Part shown: positions 1 through 8,112 of the stretch, piece after piece
Layout of the letters: every line of letters starts with the position of its first letter
Numbering within the stretch: position 1 is the first letter of the stretch
Position numbers and translations under genes: made by a program
Notes under the pieces: generated by a model
Told to the model about the DNA's origin: nothing
What the model saw: only the letters and a program-made list of their open reading frames with translations
Databases searched by the model: none
Origin: Gemmatimonadota bacterium
GTDB taxonomy: Bacteria > Gemmatimonadota > Gemmatimonadetes > Longimicrobiales > Gaopeijiaceae
Reading direction: 5' to 3'
Assembly (NCBI GenBank): GCA_029879725.1
Contig: JAOUPR010000017.1
Location: 1 to 51,080, forward strand
Length of the DNA: 51,080 bases

Positions 1-164
1 AGGCGCTCGGGCTCCGCCGCGGGGAGCGGGCTCAGGAGCATCTGGTCGAAGAGCGAGAAGATGGCCGTGTTCGCGCCGATCCCCAGCGCCAGGGAGATGA
101 CCGCGACCGCCGTGATGAACGGCGTCTTCACGAGGGTACGGAAAGCGAGCTTGAGATGGGCCAT
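1..164 (-). CDS. ADOP/MacB-type ABC transporter permease, N-terminal fragment
   Basis: Only the first 54 codons lie in the window; the gene runs off the left edge. The peptide starts MAHLKLAFRTLVKTPFITAV, followed by a hydrophobic helix ending ISLALGIGANTAIFSLFDQM. That pattern (short basic start, one membrane helix, then a GIGANTAIFS-type stretch) is the N-terminal signature of the MacB/FtsX-like permeases with a periplasmic core, in particular the duplicated ADOP permeases common in Acidobacteriota and Gemmatimonadota. They export peptides, drugs or lipoproteins with a separate ATPase. The ATG at 164 begins the recognisable family sequence. Divergent from the SusC-like gene, so probably unrelated to it. 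The rest of the protein is not visible. Confidence 0.8.
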   Translation of the reverse strand, partial: MAHLKLAFRTLVKTPFITAVAVISLALGIGANTAIFSLFDQMLLSPLPAAEPER

Positions 165-527
165 GGTGGGGATGCCGGTGTGGACAGGGAGGCGCGGTAC
201 ACGAGATGTCGGACACTGGGTTGGACGCGCCACGTTGCCCAATGGTTTCGAAGCGACGTGTGGAGATGGAATTTCGGGTTCCGGAGGCCGGATGTCGCGG
301 CCTTGCACTGCGATTCGAAAACGACTGTACGACGACCGTACCGAAATCGTTTGACTTGCGCTCCATGGCCATTCGAATGAATCTTCATGAGGCTCGGAAG
401 GGAGCGAAAGCGCTTTCTGCGGGCCGTCTCGGGGTAGAGTCCCGATCTGAAGGCCCGCCCACCACCGGGGGCATGGATCGGACGGCCTCGGGATACCTCC
501 AATCTCAACCTTCCATGGAGGGTTCCA
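165..527. other. Intergenic region between divergent permease and SusC-like gene
   Basis: No convincing gene is seen in this 363-base stretch. It holds a 5-bp dyad GTACG-acgac-CGTAC at 327-341, ten bases before a TTGACT hexamer (351-356), an 8-bp palindrome ATTCGAAT (371-378), and the SusC ribosome binding site GGAGGG at 517-522. A divergent promoter for the permease is expected near 165-250, but I see no clear hexamers there. Confidence 0.5.
351..378 (+). promoter_or_regulatory. Candidate promoter upstream of the SusC/SusD-like pair
   Basis: TTGACT at 351-356 resembles a -35 box and TCGAAT at 373-378 a weak -10 box (4 of 6 to TATAAT) with a 16-base spacer, about 150 bases before the SusC start. 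The nearby 5-bp dyad at 327-341 could bind a regulator. Assigned by pattern only; the organism's sigma-factor consensus is unknown. Confidence 0.25.
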
Positions 528-3500
528 ATGACCAGAACTGAGGTTAGAAAGAACTGCCGGTCCGGCAGGTCTTCCCTGTGGTTCGCCGGTGCGATGGCCG
601 CCTTGGTCGCTTTCGCTCCGGCGCCCGCATCGGCACAGACGGGGGCCATCACCGGCACCGTCCGGAGCGCCGAGACGGGTGAGCCGCTCGCGTCGGTACA
701 GGTGAGCGTCGAAGGCACGGGGTATGGCTCGCTTTCCCAGGCAAACGGACGTTTCCTGATTCTCCGGGTACCCCCGGGTGAGTACACGGTGACCGCGGTC
801 CTGATCGGGTTCTCCAGCGCTTCCCGGACCGTCATGGTGGCCCAGGGCGCTTCTGCCGTCGTGGACCTGGTGCTCGATCCGCAGGCCATCGCCCTGAGCG
901 ACATCGTGGTCACGGGCGTGGCCGGAGCCACGCAGCGCGTGAAGCTCCCCTTCGACGTGGCTCAGGTGCAGGCGTCGGATATCGCGGTCCCCGCGGTGAA
1001 CGTGGGGTCGGCCCTCACCGGCAAGGTCGCCGGCGTGCAGGTCGTGCAGGGGAGCGGTGAGCCCGGCTCGGCTCCCTCCATCCTCCTCCGTGGGCCCACC
1101 ATGCTGAATGCTGCCGGGCGTGACCAGGAGCCCCTCTACATCGTGGACGGGGTGATCCTGGGATCCAACCTGGTCGACCTGGACGCCCTGGACATCCAGA
1201 GCATCGAGGTCGTGAAGGGCGCCGCCGCGGCATCGCTGTATGGATCGCGCGCCGCCAACGGCGTGGTGCAGATCCGCACGAAGCGCGGCACGGCCATGGG
1301 GGATGATCAGATCCGCTACACCGCCCGGAGCGAGTTCGGCCGGAGTCAGCTCGCCTCCATTCCCGACGCGCTGCTCACCGAGCGGCACCAGTTCCAACTC
1401 GACGGGAGCGGTGGATTCGTCCAGACGGACGGGACCACGTGCACGTGGCTCCAGTGCGATTCGCCGGCCCTGGCGGGTCAGTGGGCCGCCCCTGGTGACC
1501 CCCACACGGCTTGGAATACGGTTCAGGACCTGGTGTGGCCCGGACAGACCTACAACCAGGTCGAACGGTTCTTCGAGCCCGGCGACTTCCTCCAGAACTA
1601 TGTGTCCGCGGAAGGACGGTCCGGCGCGACCAACTTCCACGTGTCCATGAGCAACCTCCAGGAAGACGGCGTCATGCCCGGAATCGAGGGCTTCTCGCGG
1701 TCCAACCTGCGGGTGAACGTGGACCAGGCGATGAACGAGAAGGTCCAGGTGCAGGCGAGCGCGTTCTACAGCCGCTCCGACCAGGACCGCCTCCCGGGCG
1801 GACCGATGTTCGACCTGACCCGGATGCCGGCGGGCGTGGACCTCCTGGCCGAGGATCCCGACGAGCCCGGGGAACTGGTGCTCAACGTGGATCCCACCAA
1901 TCGGGAGAGCCCGAACCCGCTCTACGAGATGTTCACGCGTGAGTTCGACGAGAGCCACAGCCGTTTCCTGGGAAGCACCAACGTGCGCTTCTCTCCGTCG
2001 AGCATGATCGACATCGACGTGAACGGTAGCTACGACCGTCTCGACCGGAATCTGAACGACTACTATCCCAAGAACTTCCGCACGATCGATCCGTCCGCCA
2101 CGCTGAACGACGGATACCTGCGCAAGTTCCGGAGCCAGACGGAGGCGCTGAACGCCAGCATCACCGCCACGCTCCGCCACGACTTCTCCGAAGGGATCCG
2201 CAACAGGACGCAGATCCGCTATCTGTACGAGGACGGGAAGTACCAGGAAGTGAACTCCACCGGCTTCGCCTTCGCGGTCGGGGACGTTCCCTCCTTCGAC
2301 AACGTGGATCAGAGGAACGTGCGCGCGGGTTCGTACCAGCGCACCATCCAGGCCGACGGGTACTTCGCCATCACGAACTTCGACATCTACGACAAGTACG
2401 TGGTGGACGCGCTCGTCCGGAACGACGGAAGCTCCCTCTTCGGCGCGGACGAGCGCCGTCAGTGGTACTACCGCGCGGCCGGTGCCTGGCGAGTGAGCGA
2501 GGAGCCCTTCTTCAACATTCCGGGCATCGACGAGTTCAAGCTGCGCTATTCGTTGGGTACCGCGGGTGGCCGCCCCCGCTTCGAGGCGCAGTACGAGACG
2601 TACAGCGTCACCGGTGGTCGCGTTACTCCGGTCACGCTGGGGAACGTGGATCTCCGTCCCGAGTCAACGACGGAGCACGAGATCGGCCTGGACGCGTCGA
2701 TGTTCGACAACCGCGTTTCGTTGAACCTCACCTACGCTCTCGCCAACACCAAGGACCAGATCCTTCCGGTCCCGCAGCCCGCGTACACCGGGTACCAGAC
2801 CCAGTGGAGGAACGCCGGGGCGGTGGAGAGCAAGTCCTTCGAGGCTTCCCTCGACTGGACCGCCATGGACACCGAGGACATGACCTGGTCCATGCGGGTC
2901 CTCTTCGACCGGACCCGGTCCACCATCACCGAGCTGTATGTCCCGCCCTTCAACTACGGCGTGGGTGGCCAGGGGCTCGGCTCCGTCTTCTACGCTCGCG
3001 AGGGCGAAGAGGTCGGTACGTTCTACGGCGTGCATTATGCAACCGGGTGTGCCGATCTCCCGACCGGGATGAGCTGTGACGGGTTCGCCGTGAACGACGA
3101 AGGATACCTCGTATGGGTGGGGGCTGGTGGCCTCGCCGGAAACAGCTGGGGAACTCCGTCGGGCGATGAAGGTGTCACCGTCCGGGGTGGGAACGTGATG
3201 TGGGGCACGCCGTTCGCGGGTGAGTGCGACGACGCCGCCACCGGCGAGCGCACGCTCTATTGCCCGGTGGGGAAGAGCATTCCCGACTTCAACCTGAGCT
3301 TCTCCACGACGTTCAACTTCCGGGGTCTCAATCTGTACGCTCTCATGGCCCACAGTGAGGGCTTCGACGTGTACAATCAGCCCCTCCAGTGGGGAACGTT
3401 CCGGCGTTTCTCCGGGATCATGGACCAGTCGGGGATCCCTCAGGCGCAGCAGAAGCCCGTGGGATACTATGACGCTCTGTATGGTGTGAGCGGTCTGCAG

Positions 3501-3791
3501 CCCTCCAACGTGTTCGTCGAGGACGCGAGCTTCACGAAGCTCCGGGAGGTGTCGTTGAGCTACCGCTTCACCGCGGACCAGCTGGCGTCCGTGCCGGGGC
3601 TCTCCACGTTCAGTGGGCTCGGCCTCAGCGTCACGGGCAGGAATCTCCTCACTCTCACTGATTACCGCGGCTTCGATCCCGAGGTGGGGATCGGCGGCGG
3701 TGAGACCGGGTCCGCGGCTCTGGCGCGTGTGGAGGGATACCAGTATCCCAACTTCCGCACGTTCACTGCCGCGCTCGAACTGATCTTCTGA
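528..3791 (+). CDS. SusC/RagA-family TonB-linked outer-membrane transporter
   Basis: A 1087-residue protein with a signal peptide (about 1-36, hydrophobic AMAALVAFAPAP then ASAQ). It continues with a carboxypeptidase-regulatory-like domain (about 38-120, starting ITGTVRSAETGEPL), a TonB-box-like segment SDIVVTG, a plug domain (about 140-250, with YIVDGV and IEVVKGAAAASLYGSRAANGVVQI) and a long beta-barrel ending in an aromatic C-terminal strand (LELIF). Such proteins import bulky ligands across the outer membrane using TonB energy and work with a SusD lipoprotein lid. Length is normal for the family. ATG at 528 has GGAGGG five bases upstream. The SusD-like gene follows 13 bases later. The ligand (glycan, peptide or other) cannot be told, as no hydrolase or sigma/anti-sigma gene is adjacent. 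Confidence 0.93.
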   Translation: MTRTEVRKNCRSGRSSLWFAGAMAALVAFAPAPASAQTGAITGTVRSAETGEPLASVQVSVEGTGYGSLSQANGRFLILRVPPGEYTVTAVLIGFSSASRTVMVAQGASAVVDLVLDPQAIALSDIVVTGVAGATQRVKLPFDVAQVQASDIAVPAVNVGSALTGKVAGVQVVQGSGEPGSAPSILLRGPTMLNAAGRDQEPLYIVDGVILGSNLVDLDALDIQSIEVVKGAAAASLYGSRAANGVVQIRTKRGTAMGDDQIRYTARSEFGRSQLASIPDALLTERHQFQLDGSGGFVQTDGTTCTWLQCDSPALAGQWAAPGDPHTAWNTVQDLVWPGQTYNQVERFFEPGDFLQNYVSAEGRSGATNFHVSMSNLQEDGVMPGIEGFSRSNLRVNVDQAMNEKVQVQASAFYSRSDQDRLPGGPMFDLTRMPAGVDLLAEDPDEPGELVLNVDPTNRESPNPLYEMFTREFDESHSRFLGSTNVRFSPSSMIDIDVNGSYDRLDRNLNDYYPKNFRTIDPSATLNDGYLRKFRSQTEALNASITATLRHDFSEGIRNRTQIRYLYEDGKYQEVNSTGFAFAVGDVPSFDNVDQRNVRAGSYQRTIQADGYFAITNFDIYDKYVVDALVRNDGSSLFGADERRQWYYRAAGAWRVSEEPFFNIPGIDEFKLRYSLGTAGGRPRFEAQYETYSVTGGRVTPVTLGNVDLRPESTTEHEIGLDASMFDNRVSLNLTYALANTKDQILPVPQPAYTGYQTQWRNAGAVESKSFEASLDWTAMDTEDMTWSMRVLFDRTRSTITELYVPPFNYGVGGQGLGSVFYAREGEEVGTFYGVHYATGCADLPTGMSCDGFAVNDEGYLVWVGAGGLAGNSWGTPSGDEGVTVRGGNVMWGTPFAGECDDAATGERTLYCPVGKSIPDFNLSFSTTFNFRGLNLYALMAHSEGFDVYNQPLQWGTFRRFSGIMDQSGIPQAQQKPVGYYDALYGVSGLQPSNVFVEDASFTKLREVSLSYRFTADQLASVPGLSTFSGLGLSVTGRNLLTLTDYRGFDPEVGIGGGETGSAALARVEGYQYPNFRTFTAALELIF

Positions 3792-3804
3792 CGGAGCCCG
3801 ACCA

Positions 3805-5400
3805 ATGAGAAACATCAAGAAAGGATTGCTGGTCGGCTCGATGCTGCTCTTCGGAGTGGCTGGGTGTGCCGATCTCGAGGTGGTCAACCTCAACGACGCC
3901 GACGCTGCCCGCGCACTCTCGGCGGCCGGCGACGTTGAGTCGCTGATCACCGGCGGTTACAACACGTGGTTCAACGGCGTGTACTCATACTCCGGACCGG
4001 GGCTCTTCCTGAGCAACTCGGCCTTCCAGCACAACGCCCCGTGGGCCAACGCCGGGATGGAGAAGTACGGCCGGCTTCCCCGGGTGCCCATCGTGAACGA
4101 CGCGGCGGATCCGTACTACGGGAACTTCACCCGCCCGTGGTACTACTCGTACCGCGCCATCGCGGCGACGTCCGACGGGCTCCGCGCCCTGGACGATCCC
4201 GCCATCGCGGACGAGCTCGGGGCGGCGGACGTGCTCCGGGACCGTGCCTTCGCCCGTCTGGTTCTGGGCGTGGCCCACGCCACTCTCGCGGTCCTGTACG
4301 ACCAGGGATTCGTGGTGGACGAGACCACCGACGTGCTCGTCGAGCAGACACCGGTCTCGTACTCCGAGATGATGAACGCGGCGTTCGGGTATTTCGACGA
4401 AGCGATCAGTCTTGCGGGTCAGGGAACCTTCTCCTTCCCCACCAACTGGATGCAAGCCGATGTGACGTCGGCGAACCTTCCGGCGCTGGTTCGGTCGTTG
4501 AAGGCCCGGTATCGGGCCGCGATGGCCCGTACGCCGGCGGAGCGGGCGGCGGTGAACTGGAGCCAGGTGGTCGCGGACGTGGACGCGGGCATCTCCGCGT
4601 CGTTCGTGGTCGAGGCCGATTGGAACACCGGCTGGGACAACGAGGTCATCGGGTATGGCCAGTACCCCGGATGGACCGAGGTCGCCTACTGGATCTACGG
4701 GATGGCCGACCAGTCCGGGAACTACCAGACCTGGTTGGACCTCACGCTCTCCACCAAGGATCCGAACCCAGGTGGCGTGGCCATGCTCATCGTGACGCCG
4801 GACCTGCGGTTCCCGCAGGGCGCGACGGTGGCCGAGCAGCGGGCGGCGCCGGGAACGTACCTCGAGTCACCCAGCAGCATCGCCAACGTGTGGGCTCGCC
4901 CGGATCGTGGAACGTGGCGGTGGTCGTACTACCGCCAGTACCGGTACCAGGACTACTACGACGGCGTTCTCGACTACAACGAGATCAACCACACCGAGAT
5001 GCGGCTCCTCAAGGCCGAGGGACTGTACCGTGCGGGTGACCTGGCCGGAGCGGCCGCGATCATCAACGAGACGCGAGTGCCCAACGGCCTGAACGCGACG
5101 GATGCGGCGGGGCTCAACACGAGCTGCGTCCCGAAGCTGCCGGACGGCGCGTGTGGTGATCTCTGGGAGATGCTGAAGTGGGAGAAGAGGATGGAGGTCA
5201 ACATGGAGGGCCTGTTGGGCGCTCCGTGGTACTTCGACGGGCGCGGGTGGGGCGACCATTGGGTCGGTACGCCCCTTCAGTTCCCCGCACCCTGCCGTGA
5301 ACTTCAGGTACTCAACATCCTGCCGTGCTATAGCTTCGGAGGCGCGGGCGGAGACATGGCGGCGACCGGGAGCACGTACGCCTGGCCGTTCGAGAGTTGA
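3805..5400 (+). CDS. SusD/RagB-family outer-membrane lipoprotein
   Basis: A 531-residue lipoprotein: basic start, hydrophobic GLLVGSMLLF, lipobox VAGC with the lipidated cysteine at residue 21, then EVVNLNDAD, typical of the extended N-terminus of RagB/SusD proteins. The rest is rich in Trp and Tyr and mainly helical, with a MLKWEKRMEVNMEG segment near 455 like the conserved C-terminal part of the family. SusD proteins sit on the cell surface and cap the SusC pore. It starts 13 bases after the SusC-like gene with GGAG upstream, so the two are one operon, closed by the strong palindrome at 5442-5475. Low similarity to characterised SusD is expected; substrate unknown. Confidence 0.88.
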   Translation: MRNIKKGLLVGSMLLFGVAGCADLEVVNLNDADAARALSAAGDVESLITGGYNTWFNGVYSYSGPGLFLSNSAFQHNAPWANAGMEKYGRLPRVPIVNDAADPYYGNFTRPWYYSYRAIAATSDGLRALDDPAIADELGAADVLRDRAFARLVLGVAHATLAVLYDQGFVVDETTDVLVEQTPVSYSEMMNAAFGYFDEAISLAGQGTFSFPTNWMQADVTSANLPALVRSLKARYRAAMARTPAERAAVNWSQVVADVDAGISASFVVEADWNTGWDNEVIGYGQYPGWTEVAYWIYGMADQSGNYQTWLDLTLSTKDPNPGGVAMLIVTPDLRFPQGATVAEQRAAPGTYLESPSSIANVWARPDRGTWRWSYYRQYRYQDYYDGVLDYNEINHTEMRLLKAEGLYRAGDLAGAAAIINETRVPNGLNATDAAGLNTSCVPKLPDGACGDLWEMLKWEKRMEVNMEGLLGAPWYFDGRGWGDHWVGTPLQFPAPCRELQVLNILPCYSFGGAGGDMAATGSTYAWPFES

Positions 5401-5441
5401 GGACCGAGTGGCGTGTCTAGCCTGACGGGCTGACGCGAAAA

Positions 5442-5475
5442 AGAGGGGGTACGATCTCGAGATCGTACCCCCTCT
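5442..5475. terminator. Perfect 34-base palindrome, probable bidirectional terminator
   Basis: Bases 5442-5458 (AGAGGGGGTACGATCTC) are followed at once by their exact reverse complement (5459-5475). An A-run lies at 5438-5442 and TTTT at 5480-5483, giving U-tracts for transcripts in both directions. It lies between the convergent SusD-like gene (ends 5400) and the small lipoprotein gene (ends 5509). Confidence 0.85.
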
Positions 5476-5508
5476 CCGATTTTCTGCGATGGGCGACGCG
5501 GTGCCTGG

Positions 5509-5673
5509 TCAGACCCAGAAGGAAGTGGGCGATACGCCGTCGTGCAACCCGGTCTTCTTGGGTGGGGGAGTCTGGGAGTCGTCGTCGGGACGAGGATACC
5601 GCGGGGCCGTGAGGCTCGAACAGGACACCAAGAACATGAGTCCCGCAGCGAGAAATAGACGTGACCACTTCAT
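5509..5673 (-). CDS. Small proline-rich lipoprotein, unknown function
   Basis: A 54-residue protein starting MKWSRLFLAAGLMFLVSCSS: basic start, hydrophobic core and lipobox LVSC with the lipidated cysteine at residue 18. The mature part is only about 37 residues, polar and proline-rich (PRPDDD, TPPPKK). The start at 5673 is chosen because GGAAGGA lies just upstream; longer in-frame starts would put about 37 unlikely residues before the signal peptide. No family recognised. It converges on the SusC/SusD pair and diverges from the gene at 5859. Confidence 0.6.
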   Translation of the reverse strand: MKWSRLFLAAGLMFLVSCSSLTAPRYPRPDDDSQTPPPKKTGLHDGVSPTSFWV

Positions 5674-5747
5674 GAGATCATCCTTCCAGTGCCGGTCGAT
5701 CCGGCGCGGAGCAGAGAGTCCAGTCCGCCCGTTCACAGGTTGATACC

Positions 5748-5759
5748 GATTCGCGAATC
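5748..5759. promoter_or_regulatory. 12-bp perfect palindrome, candidate operator
   Basis: GATTCGCGAATC lies in the 185-base divergent region between the small lipoprotein gene (starts 5673) and the gene at 5859. Position and symmetry fit a dimeric regulator site; no regulator gene is adjacent. Confidence 0.25.
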
Positions 5760-5858
5760 CCGAGGTTCCCCGATCCGGCAACATTTCACACGGTCCAAAG
5801 GTATAGGAATGGGCCTTCTCGACCGATAGGAACCACTCCCATCCAGATCGATACTCCC

Positions 5859-6470
5859 ATGCCAGAACCTCGTTCGTTCAACAATACGCTGCTTCTCGTC
5901 GCTCCGCTCGCGGTCGGGTTGTTTCACACCGGGCCGATCCACGCTCAGGAGGTGTCGTCGCCTCGGGTGGGCGTGGGATTCGTTTCCAACGCCCCCGAGC
6001 AGATGGCTGGGGCGAGCGCGTACTTCGTCCTCCCCGTCGCCGGTGGTCTGGGGCTCTACGTCGACGGCAAGTGGGACGTGGACAGCCCGTCCGGGGACGT
6101 TGCCTTCGACCCCACGCTCACGGCGGCGGAGGCCGAAGCGCAGATCGCCGATATCCAGCAGATGGATCTGGTCGAAAGCTGGCAGACGTTCAACGTGGCG
6201 CTCGTTCGGCCGATCTCCCCGTCTTTGATGTTCTACGCCGGTGCGGGGTACGTGCGCACTCATCCGTATCGCGAGTATTACGAGCCCACACAGGAGATGG
6301 GGCGGGCGGGATTCTTCTGGGTCGGATCGCCGGAGGAGGAGGGATCGGACGTCAACCTCCTGGTGGGGGCCATGTTCCGCATTACGCGCCTCCTCAACAT
6401 TCAGACCGGGTTCGAGACCCTGCCCAAGGGCTTCACTGTGGGCGTGTCTTTGAGGCTCCCGCCGCAGTAG
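5859..6470 (+). CDS. Small exported beta-barrel-like protein, unknown function
   Basis: A 203-residue protein with an N-terminal signal peptide (hydrophobic TLLLVAPLAVGLF, likely cleavage after IHAQ near residue 30). The mature part has alternating hydrophobic/aromatic strands (ASAYFVLPVAGGLGLYVDGKW, SLMFYAGAGYV, VNLLVGAMFRI) and a last strand FTVGVSLRLPPQ, which fits a small eight-stranded outer-membrane barrel. No named family recognised. The ATG at 5859 lacks a clear Shine-Dalgarno site, so the start is less sure. The plug-domain lipoprotein follows 48 bases downstream and may be co-transcribed. Confidence 0.65.
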   Translation: MPEPRSFNNTLLLVAPLAVGLFHTGPIHAQEVSSPRVGVGFVSNAPEQMAGASAYFVLPVAGGLGLYVDGKWDVDSPSGDVAFDPTLTAAEAEAQIADIQQMDLVESWQTFNVALVRPISPSLMFYAGAGYVRTHPYREYYEPTQEMGRAGFFWVGSPEEEGSDVNLLVGAMFRITRLLNIQTGFETLPKGFTVGVSLRLPPQ

Positions 6471-6518
6471 GTGCCGTTTCCGAAGGATTCCCGTCAACGA
6501 AGCAGCAAGGAGGGTAGA

Positions 6519-6932
6519 ATGATGGCTTCCCGAAGAGGTCTTCTTCTCGCCGTGATGGCCGCCTTGGCACTGTCGGTGGGCGCGTGTGCCACCACCAAAC
6601 CTCAGAACTCATCCAACCCCGACCTCCTCACGCAGGAGGAGATCATGGGGGCCGGTGCGAGGAATCTCCACGAAGTCGTGCAGCGTCTCCGGCCGCGCTG
6701 GCTGCGAGCCCGTGCCGCGGACCGGAGCTTCGGGTCATCGGTCGAGATCGTGGTGTACCAGAATCAGACCTTCCTCGGGAATACGGAGACGCTGGCCCAG
6801 ATCTCTCCGTCCATGGCCTACGAGATGCGTTGGCTGGACGGCACGACCGCCGCGGCGACGTTGCCGGGGTTGGGGTCCGGAAGAATCGTCGCCGGCGCCA
6901 TCGTCATCAAGACGCAGCCTCCGGGATCCTGA
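6519..6932 (+). CDS. Plug-domain-like lipoprotein without a barrel
   Basis: A 137-residue lipoprotein: basic start, hydrophobic helix, lipobox SVGAC with cysteine 23. The mature part reads like a lone TonB-receptor plug: an E-I helix start (LTQEEIMGAGARNLHEVVQRLRPRWL, residues 38-62 in full), a Q-N-Q-T turn where plugs have VDG, then YEMRWLDGTTAAAT and a closing strand IVAGAIVIKT matching the ...GVI.I.T end of plugs. Similar short proteins are frequent in Gemmatimonadota as far as I recall; function unknown. The start at 6519 is set by AAGGAGGG at 6507-6514. It converges on the gene at 6982, with a hairpin terminator between. Confidence 0.65.
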   Translation: MMASRRGLLLAVMAALALSVGACATTKPQNSSNPDLLTQEEIMGAGARNLHEVVQRLRPRWLRARAADRSFGSSVEIVVYQNQTFLGNTETLAQISPSMAYEMRWLDGTTAAATLPGLGSGRIVAGAIVIKTQPPGS

Positions 6933-6969
6933 TCGTCGCCGTTGCTGTGCTTCTCGTATGGATCGAAGC

Positions 6970-7004
6970 GAGGCGGGGCCGTCAGTTCCCCACGGTCCCG
7001 CCTC
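6970..7004. terminator. Bidirectional GC-rich hairpin
   Basis: GAGGCGGGGCCGT (6970-6982) pairs with ACGGTCCCGCCTC (6992-7004), 13 pairs with one G-U, loop of nine. It lies between the convergent genes ending at 6932 and 6982 and includes the stop codon of the latter. There is no U-tract. Confidence 0.65.
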
Positions 7005-7782
7005 GACGGGTCCACACCGCGATGACGCCGCACTGCGCGTCCGGATTCAGGAACTCGGGAGGGATGGAACTGAGCCCCCGGTAGATCTCGATGGCCTCCA
7101 CCGCGCCGGGTGACACGACGTCATCGATACGGAAGCCGCCTGGGCCCCCGGTCGTGGACGGTCGATTGGCGAGCATCCCGTCCACGAACACCTGAGGCGA
7201 ACATCTACGTCCCAGGCTCCTCCCCATGTGGATGACCGGCCGATTCCCCCGACCCTCCGACGACACCTCCACGCCGGGCACGGACCGTAGTACGTCCGAC
7301 AGGTACATCGGACGGCGCGATTCGATCTCGCTACGGGTGATGAACGTGCCCATTCCGGTGTCCTTGCGATGCCGGAACCCGTCCAGCAAAGGGCTCGGGT
7401 CGACGTCGTACCAGACGATCACCTCGATGGGGGCGAGCACGATGGCCTCGGTGTCGAGCCGGATCACTACCTGGATGAGCCGGTGACCGTCGAAGTGGAG
7501 CACCGCGGACGAATTGGTCTTGTACCCCATCCGCTCCGCCCGGACCTGGACCGCGGACTGGCGATGGACAATGAGTTCGAAAGCGCCGAGGGAGTCCGTC
7601 TCGGTCCTGGTGAGGAAGGTCCCGTCCACCCGTCGAAGGGAGATCTGCGCATCGGAGAGCGGCTCCTCCGTGTCGTCGGCGATCACATGTCCGATGATCC
7701 GGACCTGATCCTGTCCCTGCGCAACCCAGGGCAGGAGCAGCACCCAGAGCAGAGTCACGACGAGTGTTCGCGTCGGTCGCAC
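6982..7782 (-). CDS. Carboxypeptidase-regulatory-like plus TonB-plug protein, no barrel
   Basis: A 266-residue exported protein. Signal peptide about 1-24 (LVVTLLWVLLLPWVAQGQ), a CarboxypepD_reg-like domain about 26-108 (RIIGHVIADDTEEPLSDAQI), then a plug-like domain about 145-258 (FITRSEIESRRPMYLSDVLR, VFVDGM, AVEAIEIYRG, CGVIAVWTRR). It stops where a TonB receptor would begin its 22-strand barrel. Cys194 (in RRCSPQVFVDG) and Cys251 (QCGVIAVW) could form a disulfide. The GTG start at 7782 is preferred because AGGAG lies eight bases upstream; an ATG at 7815 would lack one. The role is probably periplasmic binding or cell-envelope function, not transport; no barrel gene follows. Confidence 0.7.
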   Translation of the reverse strand: MRPTRTLVVTLLWVLLLPWVAQGQDQVRIIGHVIADDTEEPLSDAQISLRRVDGTFLTRTETDSLGAFELIVHRQSAVQVRAERMGYKTNSSAVLHFDGHRLIQVVIRLDTEAIVLAPIEVIVWYDVDPSPLLDGFRHRKDTGMGTFITRSEIESRRPMYLSDVLRSVPGVEVSSEGRGNRPVIHMGRSLGRRCSPQVFVDGMLANRPSTTGGPGGFRIDDVVSPGAVEAIEIYRGLSSIPPEFLNPDAQCGVIAVWTRRGGTVGN

Positions 7783-8112
7783 GGATAGGACTCCTGACGT
7801 ATCGCCTCGTGGCATCGACAGTCCGTCAAACCCCGGGAGCCGTACCGCGGTTCCCCTGAGCAGGGACCGTTTGTTCCGGTCTCGGTCCTCCCTCTTCTCA
7901 GGGTACGCTATCCCGGCTCTCGCGAGATCGCAATGCTCGCGATGGCCTCCGGTCGTGGGGCTTGGGATGGCCGAGACGTTCCGACACACCCCGCCGGCGT
8001 AGTATGGCGTCCCGGTCGTGAAACGTGCGTTCGGGGTGCCTTCCGGCCCATATTGGACCAGAGGCGTCCCTCAAGGGTGGGGCGCCGCCCAACACCCACA
8101 GGAGAGGATCGG
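7783..8112. other. Divergent intergenic region
   Basis: Between the plug-domain gene (minus) and the propeller gene (plus). An inverted repeat TCGCGAG-atcgcaatg-CTCGCGA spans 7920-7942. On the minus strand TTGACG (7829-7824) could be a -35 box for the plug gene, but no good -10 follows. TAGTAT at 8000-8005 is a weak -10 candidate for the plus-strand gene. No gene is supported here. Confidence 0.4.

Noticed and set aside
128..931. Minus-strand frame of 267 codons over the SusC start
   Set aside because: It crosses the signal peptide and regulatory domain of the SusC-like protein antisense and has no recognisable content.
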